Position numbers and translations under genes: made by a program
Source: Daphnia carinata
Lineage: Eukaryota > Arthropoda > Branchiopoda > Diplostraca > Daphniidae
DNA: 64,000 bases
Direction: 5' to 3'
Assembly: GCF_022539665.2 (NCBI RefSeq)
Contig: NC_081336.1
Coordinates: forward strand, 1,054,001-1,118,000
Shown: positions 9,954-21,482 of the stretch, one piece after another
Layout: the number at the start of each line of letters is the position of its first letter
How positions within the stretch are numbered: the stretch's first letter is position 1
Notes under the pieces: model-generated
The model's input: only the letters and a program-made list of their open reading frames with translations
Databases searched by the model: none
Told to the model about the DNA's origin: nothing

Positions 9954-12401
9954 TTACTCTTTCCCCTTCTTCTGCGCCATGGGAAACCCAAATCCAAACA
10001 GGAATTCGCCACTTGCGCCAACATGTGTGGTTACTGGCGAGTTATTGACTTTTTTAATCATTGCCTGAAAATCAATAAAAAAATTCAAATCGCTTTTATG
10101 AGTTCTTGAAAAGGGATGAACGTTACAAAATGTATGACATACAAGAATGTGATGTTGCGATTCTTCACCTGTCTTCGAATTTAATTTACCAAGCACTTCT
10201 GGTTCGTTTGGTTAGACCTCTTGCACCTATGTCAGAATCGGAAAGCCAAAGACAGTATTCCAGCAATGTTTTGTGAAACGAGCAAAAGAAGTTTATTACC
10301 TTTCATAGACTTATGTTTTATCCATTTGTTACACTTTGCATTCAATTCATTACCTCGGGTTTCATTGCCTGCATTGAAATGTGCGCTGACAACAAAACTG
10401 TTATAACGAATTAATTGAAAACTTACCTCTGGTGTCTGCTCCTTAATACGCGCAGACTTTCTTCCACTGGGCCTGTGGCGAAACTGGATTTTTTTTTTTA
10501 AGAAAAAGGAAGCAATACATGTTGGCGAAACCGGTTAACATAATCACATTGCATAATTTTTCTTAGGTAACTGAGTTTTGTTTTTTAAAATTACACATAT
10601 AAACAACGTAACGCCATTTAATCTAGTAAAACATACCAAAATTTGAGAATATGAATCCCCATAAATTATTGCGAGGCGATCCAGCAGATCTTCACGTTTA
10701 TTTGTAAATGTAAACACATAAATGAGGAGGTTGTTATGAAAGCCTCGAAGTAGAAATTGACAGACCAATACAAAAAACGAAGGGAAAGTGAATAAAACGT
10801 CGATTTTAAGTATTCACTTGCTGCTGGCGCGGATTTTACGATAATGAGAGGTCGGTTGATCAACAGGTATAGTGTACGATTTGTTTTGCGCCTGATCGTC
10901 ATTGTCAAATATTACCTATCGTTAAAAAAAACGACGAATTAGTTTCCGTAAATAACAGCGGTGATAGAATAACAGGTCTCACGATGATATTTTTGTCGTC
11001 ATCAGTGACTTTGAATCGCAATTTGTCAAAGTTACATGACCGTTTCGGTTCTGAATGACTGACACTAGCTCTTGAAGACCAGGAACCACCTCGGCCACCT
11101 CTCCTGGCAACGTTTCGCGAAGGCTGAGAAATGGTTGCACTCGGATCTAGGAATCGTATGATTAGTAAAAAAACTGTAAGGTATAAGGTAAGAAAAAAGA
11201 ATGCACGCCATACAAGTTGGGGAAGCTAGCGAATTGGCAGGAGACTCCGAATCGCTGACGGAAGTAATGTCAACTTCCCTCTCGTCTTCGCTGCTATTTG
11301 CGTCAGCTTCACTGTCACTTGTTGAATCACCTGAGCGAGGCCGTTTGACTCCCAAACGAGGTGTGAACGCATTGGCAATAACAGGAGCTAACACGGCAGA
11401 TGGTTGTGGACCTGTAGGAACCTCAGTAGCAGGAGATGCATTCGCACTGTTTCGTCTCGACTCAAGCGAACTGCAGTCATCACAGTCCCACTCCATTGTA
11501 CTCCAGTCTAATCTACCACAGCCAATATGAATACCCTTTGAGCCACAAGAAGAACACAGCAAAAGCTCCCATCTCCTGTATTTTAAAAACGTTTAAAAGA
11601 ACATTTCCCGACAGGAGCTTATCAACTGTTTCAAACTTACGTTCCTTCGCCATCGTGTTGACGCCCTTTTGGGCATATGCAAACGGCATGGTCACACTTA
11701 TTGTGCCGTTGGACTAATTCCTGGAATGCGTTAGGTTCCAACTCCCACGATGCGTCTTGTTCTGGAACATATATTCCACATCGTTTCATCTCACTGCAGA
11801 ACAAGGTGTTGTTACTGCATATTGGGCATTTAAAGAAGTACCCAGCACTTAGAGCCAGCTTTTGCATGCAGACTCTATGAAACCATGACTGCTTCTTGCA
11901 GCATGGTGCCCAAAGAACATCAAAGTTAGGGTGGGCGATAACATCTTCATGGCAAATTGTACAAGTTGCCTTTTGTCCATGCCCTTTGACAACAACATTC
12001 TGGATGGGTTGATGCTTGATGCAGTATGAATTGAAAGCTCCAAAGTACTGATTCAGCATGCGACTCTCAACTCCACACGGAAAGTGATAGGTTTTCTTGC
12101 AAGCTTTGTTACAACATCCAACAGTGGCACCATTGTGTCTGCACTTGCTGCAACCCAATTTACTTCCACGTTTGCTTTCTTTGATAATATCATGCTTCAA
12201 AAAACCAAGGATACCCTCTTCATCTGTTCCCTTCTGCTCTAATCCAGACGAAAAAAGAAGGCAATAGTAGTGTGCCGTAATGTTCTCATTTGTATAGAAT
12301 TTCCCGAACTGTAGTTCATTATCATCATTCCTATGGCAAAACATGCAGGTTTTCAAAGCCCTTTCCTCACTTGGCAAATCTTTCACAAGCTGAAGAGGCA
12401 T
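9954..12401 (-). CDS. Phf7: PHF7/G2E3-like PHD-finger protein
   Basis: Exons (5' to 3'): 12401-11641, 11575-11214, 11146-10916, 10743-10637, 10483-10427, 10064-9954, for about 542 residues. The first exon carries the extended PHD/RING array typical of PHF7 and G2E3. In order these are CMFCHRN, YYCLLFSSGL, FLKHDIIKE, CSKCRHNGATVGCC, YHFPCG, YCIKHQP, CTICHEDV, CCKKQSWFHRVCMQKLAL, FFKCPICSN, MKRCGIYVPEQDASWELEP and CDHAVC. The second exon completes the last finger (LCSSCGSKGIHIGC, WDCDDC). A low-complexity acidic Ser-rich tail follows. PHF7 proteins bind modified histones and act as ubiquitin ligases, and G2E3 also carries a HECT domain. No HECT domain is visible here. The first three exons are firm. 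The last three are in phase but have no family support. A 5' UTR intron probably runs 12407-12549. Confidence 0.82.
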
Positions 12402-13731
12402 TCTGGCTAAAATAGTTTGATTATTGTCAATATCAATTTTTCATAGTCTAATATGCAATGTTAAAAGTAGATTTGAAAGGCACCTGAAAAAATTTAGAAC
12501 TTTGACAGTTAATCAAGAACATTTATCATTAATAACACAAAATTCTTACTTAAGTTCAGTAAAACAGCATCATCATCAAGTATTACGCTTGCTATAATCC
12601 TGAGTGGCCTCTCTGGATCCACGGTTGCTCCTGCTCGTACTTCTAGTCTTTTGTCGGTTTCTTGTTAGTCTTTGTCGTTACAACAAGCACTGGTATAGCT
12701 AGCAGACGAATATAGGCGTACTTAATGTGTCAAGTGTCAAGACAGAGAGCAGGCTTTAAAAAAAAATCAATCCCAACTACTTATCCCAGGTGAATAACTC
12801 CGTAACTAGTAAAAAACTGAATTCGGTATATCACACGTCCTTTAACACCAATAATGTCATGCACGCGCTGATTCAGGAAGGAAAATGGAGGTAATGTGAT
12901 AATATGGTCAGCACTGACTTCAGGCTAGGAAAGCGAGTATGTACTGTGCTGTGCCATCTTTCAAGTTGCATACACTACGGAGACAAGACTATTTCAGAGA
13001 AATTCAAACGTGATACCGTATGCGTCAAGCAAAAACTGCTGCTACGATTCGCTAAATGCACTATGTTCTATAGTTGTATTTTTTTTCTCGATTTTCCAAT
13101 AATATTCATGAATAAATTTCAACTGATTGGCATTTGCACTAAAAGCAGCAGCTTCCTCTTCAAAGGTTTTTCTTTGAAAAATTTATCCGTTACTGTCCAT
13201 TCTGTCAACTGCAACTTACATTAGCATATTAGCATGCCACAGGCTTATTTGTAATGAATATTCATGCTTAACGGATTATAACTAATGATTGCTTAACGAA
13301 AAACGCGGAACGAAATATATTCATGATTCGAGCTACATGGGGAAAACAGAAAGGGTTATGCCGTAAGTTGCAACAACTACAAACCCTATCAATGATCTCA
13401 ATCTTCCTAGACTGTTGACGATCCAGAAGTGATCGACCACCTATAATTTCTCTTGAGCTTCGCCGATCACAGAGGCATGACGCAAATTGGAACCGAAAGA
13501 TAGAAATAAACGAAGTATTAAACATCTAAAGAGAACGAATAAGGAAGAAAAGAGAAAACTGACTCTTCATAACAAAGGAAAAAGGAAGTATAAAGAAAAA
13601 AAAAATCAAAAATAAAGGCCACATTGCAGTTTATGGTTGTGATTTCATCCAGACTTTAGTCTGACAATGATCCAAAGCCTGTTAAGAAGAAATTTGAAAT
13701 GAAAATTAGTTATTGCTCACAAAATTTTTCA
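12402..13731. other. PHF7 5' UTR/promoter and unassigned DNA
   Basis: Contains a probable 5' UTR donor of the PHD-finger gene at 12549 and an upstream non-coding exon (about 12551-12680). The rest is AT-rich with only short uninformative frames. Confidence 0.45.
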
Positions 13732-16700
13732 CTATTTAAAAATGCCTACATTGCAAGCATCAGCGTGCTGAGGGCTGGCGCACCAGTAGGTTGGCCCCCA
13801 TGTGCACTGTTTTCCGCCCAACAGTTGCACTTGGCCTGGTGGTGGTTTGCACAAATGCACCGACTGACAAACTTTCGTTTTATCTAGCATCGTGGCAAGC
13901 TGACTAAGCAGATACGGTCCATATGTGTCTACTATTCCAGTACACTGGACATAAAAAAAAAAAGAAAAGAAATGTTAGAGATAGAAGGTTAATACGATTG
14001 TTTTCTGATTACTTTATCCTTAGCTCCATGAGGAACCATGGTGCACGCCCTTTCAATGATGTGGTCAATGCTCGCTTCGATAGTGTCATCTGCAAGCAGT
14101 TTATCGAGATATTCGATAACGATTTCGCAAATCTCGCACTTGCTTGGTAATTTCCATCCGGTTACTTCTAGCGCAGTTTCCTTTTCATTCTTGTGTCCAA
14201 GCAACTTGGGGGTATTATCAACTGGAAGACAGAGTCCCATCTGAGTGCATACGACTTTGGGTGCGATTTCGGATGACAACAACTCGAAGAGCTCATCCCC
14301 GTATTGTTCAACGAAATCGATGCACATGTCGGCGACAGTCGTTGGCAAATGAGCACACAGAAACTGGATAGCTCTTGTTAGCTCCTCCTTTTAGGTGAAG
14401 AGAATTATATGTTTAGCGTTCATGAGCAAAAAAACCAGCAAAGCAAAATATGGTACTTCAGTGCTGTTGGTAAGTAGTCGTTTTTCAAGGACGGACATGG
14501 CGTATTCGCACATCACACACATGGGCGTATTGGTTGAAGCAATCTTTAGCGCTTTTTCAGCTGGAGCTTGTTTAATGCTATCAAGAAATTCGCCCACAGT
14601 GATCCCTTTAGGAGCTCCCTCAATCACGACGTCCACTACCACAACAAACAGAAAACGAGATTTAAAATATTCGACTACACTAATGTCTATAAGCCTAGGA
14701 TCAAAACTAACTTTCAGAGGAGGTTTTCGGTGTGCACAATTTCAAGGCGACACACACTTCATCGGGTTTCAAATCAGCCAGAAGCATTTCAACGATTTCC
14801 TTCGCGTAAGCATCAACCAGGCGAACGCAATCGCTTCTCACGGTCTTGGGTAGACGTTGGCAAACTCCCTCAAGCGCGTCTTTGATCGATTCTTCAGTAC
14901 GATTGTCTTCTAGTTTACTCTCGAGCATCGTAATAACAAACTCGCAGAGGGAGCAAGTATTGGCATCTCCGTATGTGGTAGCTGTTAATGAGAAAACAGA
15001 AGTGTTCACTGTTTTGTTTCGGACAAAATAATCTGAATTAAAAACAAGTACCTTTGAAAGGATTTTCAGGAAGTTGAATTTGCTCGACTGTAGATTCAGT
15101 GCAAAGCTGAAGCTGTGTGCATAAAATAGCAGGATCCAACTCTTGGCTTAGAAGGAAAAACATGGCGTCGCCATAGGTGTTGATAAGATCATCGCATTCC
15201 TTACTGATGCTAGAAGGTAACTTTTTACAGATGTTCTTTACGACCTGGAAAGTAGGACATCTAGTTAATCCCTTTAAATGCAAGACGATTTTCTTTCTTA
15301 CGTCTTCAATTTCTTGCTTGACGGTGACGTTCTTGAGATCGTTCACAATCTCATGAAGGACGTACTCGCACAACATGCAACCAGGCTTTTTCGGGGCGGC
15401 AAGAGCTACGGAAGCAGGAAGAAGGCGTTCGGCCGGTAGAGCTGCCAAGTTGTTGGAACGAATGGCATTATTTTCATCTTGGCCAACTAAGAGATCGGTG
15501 TTTAGATCTTTTTCAACTGGTTGGGCAGGAAACAACTTCGCTGCCTTCATGATATCTGCTGGTTGAATCCTCAAGTAAGACAAACGATCCTGCATGGAAC
15601 AAAGTAATAATAGTTTGTAAGTACACGATCTTTAACAGGGCGACACGATTCAAATGACACTAACCTTTGTAACTTTAGGGCTACCCAGGGTAGATGAAGA
15701 GCAAAGGGTAAGGAGGCGGCATGTTTGTTCCGGGTCTAGTCCATTTACGATGAAGGAATAAGCCTCCTCCCCGTATTGGTCAACCAATGCAAGGCACTGA
15801 TAAACAACACGTGTAAGAATACATTATCTCCCTCCTTTCTTACATTGATTTGATGGTTACGTACCTCTTTGGCATAGCTTCCAGTTTGTTTGCAAAGGCC
15901 GGTTAAAACTTGAATGAATTCTGCTTCGGTTGTGTTGCTGATTAATATAGATCGAACGTTTTTCACAAGCGCCTCGCAAAACTGACATTCAAGGTCGTCA
16001 TTAAGAATATCTTTTGACGATAGAGATTTTTCGAATTTGGACTCGAATTTCCTGTCATTGGACAAGGGGCGAACAGAAACGCGCATGGGCTGTAAAGGTA
16101 AATACAACGGAATCATTAAGGTAATGAATTAAATGGATTGTAACTTATAATAAATAACACAAACCTTTAACTCAGCTTCACTACAAAAGCCCAAAGGTTG
16201 GCACATTTCCTTTTTGAGACTCTTTTCCAGGGAGCTAAAGATCTTTTCCATGTTGTCAGCAACAATAGCCATGCAAGCATCAGAGTAGCTATTCATATGT
16301 CCACAGATCTAAAGTATTTGACCAGACAATTAGTATTTTAATATATTCTAAATATATAGTTATTTTTACATTAAACAAGATATGTTGAACATCCACTTGG
16401 GAGGAACTTTGAATCTTTTTAGCACTGTCAGTCATGAAAGCCTGACATGACTCACACTTTGACTCATCGGATAACTTCTGAGAAGTTTTTGCTGGCTGTG
16501 CACTTTTGAACTCAGACATCAACCCATCAATCCAGGCATTATTACACAACAAAGCTGTGGTGCACACCATAGTTGGATTCATTTGAGATGCCAGCATTTC
16601 AATAAGTTCAGGGATAAAATCATCCACCAGCTAAACAAGAAAATAAAGCTATTAAATTTGTAAAGAGACATACAATTAAAGATTTTACCTTGATGCACTT

Positions 16701-17155
16701 TAACTGAACCATTTTTACTGGCATAAGTTTGCATGATCCTTCAAAAACTTGCTTCATGTCCTCCTGTGTTTCATTTGAGAGAAGCTGGTCTCTGGCTTCC
16801 TGCACCATTTCTTTGCATACTTTGCAGATACTGTCATTGTCCTCGGGGACAACTTGCCTTTCCCAAACGGTCTGGATGCAGTGTGTGATTGCACCACATG
16901 CTTTTGCATTTCCGATGCTCTGACACCAATATTCTGGCCCTTTAGCACACTGATTAACTGGTGTTGGCAAGTCCCCAGCAGAAATTACGACCATACCAGT
17001 CGCGCACGCCAATAAACCTAGAAAAGAAATGAGATATTGCGGAAACGATATGAAAAGTGAAAGTGAATTTGATGACGACGTAGTAATTGTAAGTTATGGA
17101 ATTGCAAGGGGCACTTACCAAACAGCGCAGTGATAACCACCGCCTTAGCCGCCAT
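13732..17155 (-). CDS. PSAP: Prosaposin: seven saposin-B repeats flanked by saposin-A caps
   Basis: Secreted lysosomal precursor whose saposins help degrade sphingolipids. Exons: 17155-17119, 17017-16689, 16630-16370, 16308-16165, 16089-15865, 15796-15665, 15589-15302, 15244-15052, 14981-14712, 14635-14457, 14387-14013, 13944-13732, for about 881 residues. A signal peptide (MAAKAVVITALFGLLACATG) is followed by a saposin-A cap (CAKGPEYWCQSIGNAKAC). Seven saposin-B units follow, each with the six-Cys pattern CxxC...C...C...C...C and most with an N-glycosylation site after helix 1 (NET, NTT, NVT, NRT, NST). The protein ends with a second A cap (CTWGPTYWCASPQHADAC). Human prosaposin has four B units, so this is an expanded form. 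The 57-base intron at 15245-15301 is a multiple of three and open, so gene callers may read through it. Confidence 0.93.
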
Positions 17156-18016
17156 TTTCAATTGAGATTTCTTTAAGTTTTCTTGGCTTCCTCCTTCCAG
17201 TTAGTACGACGTAGAATTAACACTGCTTCTATACGAGACGAACGGATGACGATTTCAGATAATGGCGAAAATATGATAACGTAATTCGTGTTTTCTCCCC
17301 CTTTGTATGTTGCACCTCTAGTGGAACATTTTAGTACTTGAACGAAAAACAACAATGGAAGCCAAAAAGTGAAAGCGAACATCATGCAACCAATCAGAGT
17401 CCAGCAAATTCACCGCTCAATTCAAACTTTGTTTTCCTTCGAAAAAAAACAAGCAAAGCGAAGCGAAATACCGTATTTTCCAATAAACTACGTACGATAT
17501 TAATGTAAATTATGATAAAACGTGTGCTCGTTGGAAAAACTAATTATTGCCGTCTCTTATCATTCCTTGTAAAATTACGTTTCTTAGTAATAAAGCCCAA
17601 TAGGGGCTATACGGCAAGAGTTATTACTATCTCTGGTGAACTGGGAAAAGGAAATTAAACGTGTCATAATATCGATTGATCTTAATTGCATTGTCAAATG
17701 AATATGATGACAAAATTTTGGACGAAACCCTGATGAATATTTAAATCTGCCAATCTTTCAGCCACTATTAGAGTAAAAATCTGCGGGACTCGTATAATTT
17801 ATGACCACCATCTTATCCCGCATCAATATTGACCTGTTGGCACCCCAACAGATCTTCTTCCACAGATAACCTATTAAATACACGTATTTCATCAACAACA
17901 ACTTGTATTTCTCAGCGGAAACAGCTGTCTAGTTGTTCCTTTTTTTTTTGTTCTCTGCTTTCTAATTGGCTGGGTTCCAAATCCGCCCGCTAGCTAGTTC
18001 CGATTTTCGAGCAAGG

Positions 18017-18022
18017 TATAAG
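18017..18022 (+). promoter_or_regulatory. TATA box of defensin-like gene
   Basis: TATAAG lies 88 bases before the start codon of the defensin-like gene. That suits a transcription start near 18045-18050, which is typical of a strongly inducible arthropod promoter. Confidence 0.5.
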
Positions 18023-18104
18023 ACCCCGAGGTACGAAGCCTCCACCATTCGGCACCCAAACAAGATCAGGATTGCTTGTCAAACATCACCAACTAATATC
18101 GAAC

Positions 18105-18807
18105 ATGACGCTACGTTTGGCTCTTGTATTTGTCGCAGCATTGGTCATCTTCAAGGTCGGAGCTTTCCCTTCTTTCGAGAACGGTATGTGAACTTTTACC
18201 TTTCTATTCACTGGAAATCGTGTCACCTTTCAAATTTCATTTCCAGAGGCCGTTGTTGCACCGAAACAATCGAAGGTGGGTGAACTAACGAGCTCAACAA
18301 CCGAGGCCTGCAAACGCGAAGGTGGTCTGTGCGTGATCACGAGTCAATGTCCCCAGCAATCGCTATCGTCCAAGAAGGGCCTGTGCGGCGGAGACAAAGA
18401 ATGCTGCCACTCACGTAATAAACAATAAATCCACATGGAAATTCGCCCTTTTTTTTTTTTGATTTTATCATCGCGATGCGGAGATCGCGATGATAAAGCA
18501 AATAATAATTCTTCTTGTTTCGTGTTTGCCTGTTATCTAGCAGTGCCAGATACCATCGTCAGTTGCGAAGAACGCGGCGGAACGTGCAGGTGGGAAAATT
18601 TCTAAAATTCTCTCGTCTTTTTGTGTTGAAAATGAGATAGAGAATCATCGATAAGATAACCGTGAATCGAAGAGAAAAATTTTAACAATTTGCATAACTT
18701 GCATCATTTCGTTTTGCTCCAGGCTGTCATCTGAATGCAAGAAAGGTCCTCGTGATCCGCTCGGTCGTTGCGACACAGGTCACGTTTGCTGCATCCTCAT
18801 TAGGTAA
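18105..18807 (+). CDS. Small secreted protein with two beta-defensin-like domains
   Basis: Exons 18105-18183, 18247-18414, 18541-18589, 18723-18807 give 126 residues. The N-terminus is a clear signal peptide (MTLRLALVFVAALVIFKVGA). Two cysteine motifs follow. The first is CKREGGLC-x5-C-x11-C-x5-CC. The second is CEERGGTC-x5-C-x10-C-x5-CC, ending at the stop after ILIR. The six-Cys spacing ending in CC is the beta-defensin pattern. Two tandem beta-defensin-like domains are known in tick carboxypeptidase inhibitor. Role could be antimicrobial, protease-inhibitory or other; the sequence does not decide. The terminal ATTAGGTAA could also act as a donor leading to an unseen exon. Confidence 0.75.
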
Positions 18808-19828
18808 AACTCGCTTGTGCAGCTTGTCTGACGCCAACCAGCTAAAAGACAATTTAATGGCATAATGTCTTGGATTCAAACACACATTAATTATTGGGGG
18901 AAAATCAATTAGTTTCATATCGAATGGGTTAATGGTGATCTTAAAATACAAGGAATTAATAAAATTTGTTTGTATTTTCTTTTGTTTTTTTTTTGCAAAC
19001 TATTTGAGTGAATTTGTGTTTGCTGAACCCCGTGGCAAAAAAGAATTACACGTTTTTACACGAACGAAAGAACAGCTGAGAGATACAAAATACGACTGTC
19101 GACGGAATTTCGGGAGAAAAAGCCAATAAGAATGTTAACTTTAATAATACGATCAAAACATCAGATGTTTTGATATCAAACACCTCTGATCTTTTGACGC
19201 GTGGAATTCCTGACAAAAACGCGTGGGAAACCAAACAGCAAAATGGAGGACAATGTCACGGTACGACGTATTCACGAAAAGCGAATTCAATTGTTTGTTT
19301 TTTTCTGGAAAAATAATTTTAAAAAACATACGATACTCGAAAGAAGTGGGAGCTGAAAGAAAACCTCAACATGAAAAAACAAAACACGAACGTGGTACAA
19401 ACGATAAGACATACACACGCACATTAGAGAAATCAACATTTGTTTGTCTTCATTGGCACTAGAATTCACGTTGGCCAAGCCCAACACTAAACAAAAGTAT
19501 ACGAACTGTAGCACAAAAAGAAACAATGAAATTCAAAATTCGGACATGTGGAAATTGTTCCAAAACGTTAGAAACGTATGATTTCTTTACATTACACATT
19601 TACGCCACAACGCTATTCAAACTATTGCGGCTTCATTTATGTCTAGAGTTTAGCAAATAATAAAAGAAACAGCATTACCTGAAAAACGATGAAAACTGAA
19701 TAATATCAAACTTTCTTCTGGACAACTCCGAAAAGTTAGTTTCAAATTCAAAATACAAACGAAAAATGATCAAATTGATTCAGATCTAACCGTAGAGATG
19801 TTAATTTCTTAAAGTTGAGTGTGTCCAA
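18808..19828. other. Intergenic, 3' flanks
   Basis: 3' flank of the defensin-like gene and of the KCTD gene (converging). AT-rich, with no recognisable gene. Confidence 0.5.
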
Positions 19829-21482
19829 TCAAAGCGGAATAGCTTTGCGGATGAAAAGGTACTCGGAGAACTGCTGGCCCTCAACTCCGCCACCGTTGGA
19901 AGCGGCGATGCTAAAACTAGCGTTCAACAGCCGCGTAATTGCCTTTAAATTCCGCAATATTTAAGAACATCCTCCAAATAGCATATTCAATTAAGCAAAA
20001 TATTACCTGCATTGAATTCAGCTTGCAATAGCCATTCAATGGAAAGCGGATTACGTGACGAGGGTCCTGATTCCAAGCCACGCTGGATCGGGCATCCATC
20101 AGAGGTGTTGCTATCTCTGGAAAACATTCCTCGACTAAATTCCGGTCGCCGGATAACATGATCCTCTCACCCAAATCTGGGCTGACGTATAGAGCCAGAC
20201 ATTCCCAGCCGAGCCGGTTGTTGCAATCTTCTCCGGGTGATGCGGAATCATCAGCAATCAAATCCTTCCGGCACGTCAAACCTGCGCCTCCTGCACCAAT
20301 TGTGTCGTTGCTGTTATTCCCTCCGCCGGGAGAATTCTTTTGGTGATCCATCCGATTGCTGGATGAAACGGCAGAACGTAACCTGGCGCCACTAGCCATC
20401 CCACCGGATACAGGCGAGCAACGGTGCCCTGAAATCGGACTGGAATTGGCTGGATGTCCGTTGTGTTGGCTGTTTTGATGTTTATCACCTAAAATACACA
20501 TTTAATCAGTTCATCTACCCCCTAAAATTATCTAAAACATGAAATTGTATTTGATTTTTTACCGTACTGTCCGTTCCGCATCCGTCGTTCCATCCGCAAC
20601 ACTTCCAGTGCTTTCACCATGGCTAAAACATTTAAAACAAGGTACCGTTTAAATATTTGATTCATTTCAAAAGACATCGATGACATCCTTACGAATGATG
20701 TCGTAATATTTGGCTTCTTCGAGGAGGAGTTCCACATCGGCAAAATCATCCGGAAGGAGGAGTCTTCCGTTGCGGACAAAGTTGAGGACGTGCCGGAACA
20801 TTTGGCCGTCTCTGTCGATGAAATAGTGTTGCTTGAGGCTGTCCAGCACGATGGGAATGCCGCCGTTAAACATTTTGGCCAGCCGCGATTCGCCGAAGCG
20901 CGTCGTCAGCGTCTCCAACGACGACGTGTAGATCGTCCCGCCGACGTCGATGTGAACTGGCGCCGTGTAACGGGAGGCGGCCGCGACGCTGGGAATGCCG
21001 GCCAATTTGGGCGTGTACGACGCGTTGGGTACGATCGTCTGCGAGACTGGCGTCGGCGTCGGAGTTTGCGGAGTCGGGGAAGACACGGCGCTCAGCGTCG
21101 GAGACGTCGCTGGCGACAAGCTCGGTGATAATAGCCTTTTTGTTATTGGAATAAATGAGCGTGTTAACAGGACATTCATTAAAAATTCGTCTCGTGTCCG
21201 ACTCTCTTTTTTTTTATGAATTTAAAGAAATAACGGAATAATGCGCTATTCAAATTTAAGAAAACAAATTCGAAAAACACGGAACGGATGGGGCGGGCTC
21301 GTTAATTATCTGTAAATTTTTGTAACTCGTAGAAACAGGTAATAAAAAAACAGTCTTTCCTTTTTGTTTTAGAGGATTACCTGGACAACTAAAATTCATG
21401 GAACACAGTTTAAAAACAAAAGCTAAGAATAATTATTGAGTTACCTGGAATGCGCTTTGCCTATCATTCTCTCCACCTGCAT
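19829..21482 (-). CDS. KCTD1/KCTD15-type BTB protein
   Basis: Exons 21482-21445, 21135-20693, 20622-20563, 20488-20007, 19942-19829 give 378 residues. Ser/Thr/Pro-rich N-terminus, then the T1-type BTB domain starting [15 protein letters not shown] and containing [39 protein letters not shown]. After a Gly/Ser-rich insert ([15 protein letters not shown] to TCRKDL) the C-terminal domain resumes with [43 protein letters not shown] and [13 protein letters not shown]. These blocks match vertebrate KCTD1/15, which oligomerise and repress AP-2 transcription factors. The insert makes the protein longer than the approximately 257-residue vertebrate form. The first exon ([12 protein letters not shown]) was chosen because its donor phase fits; an alternative Met lies at 21179. 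Confidence 0.88.

Noticed and set aside
10737-10916. Stop of the PHF7-like gene at TGA just after 10916 (reading through GGTAATATTTGA)
   Set aside because: A GTAATA donor and three downstream in-phase exons ending at 9954 give a more complete model, though without family support this remains open.
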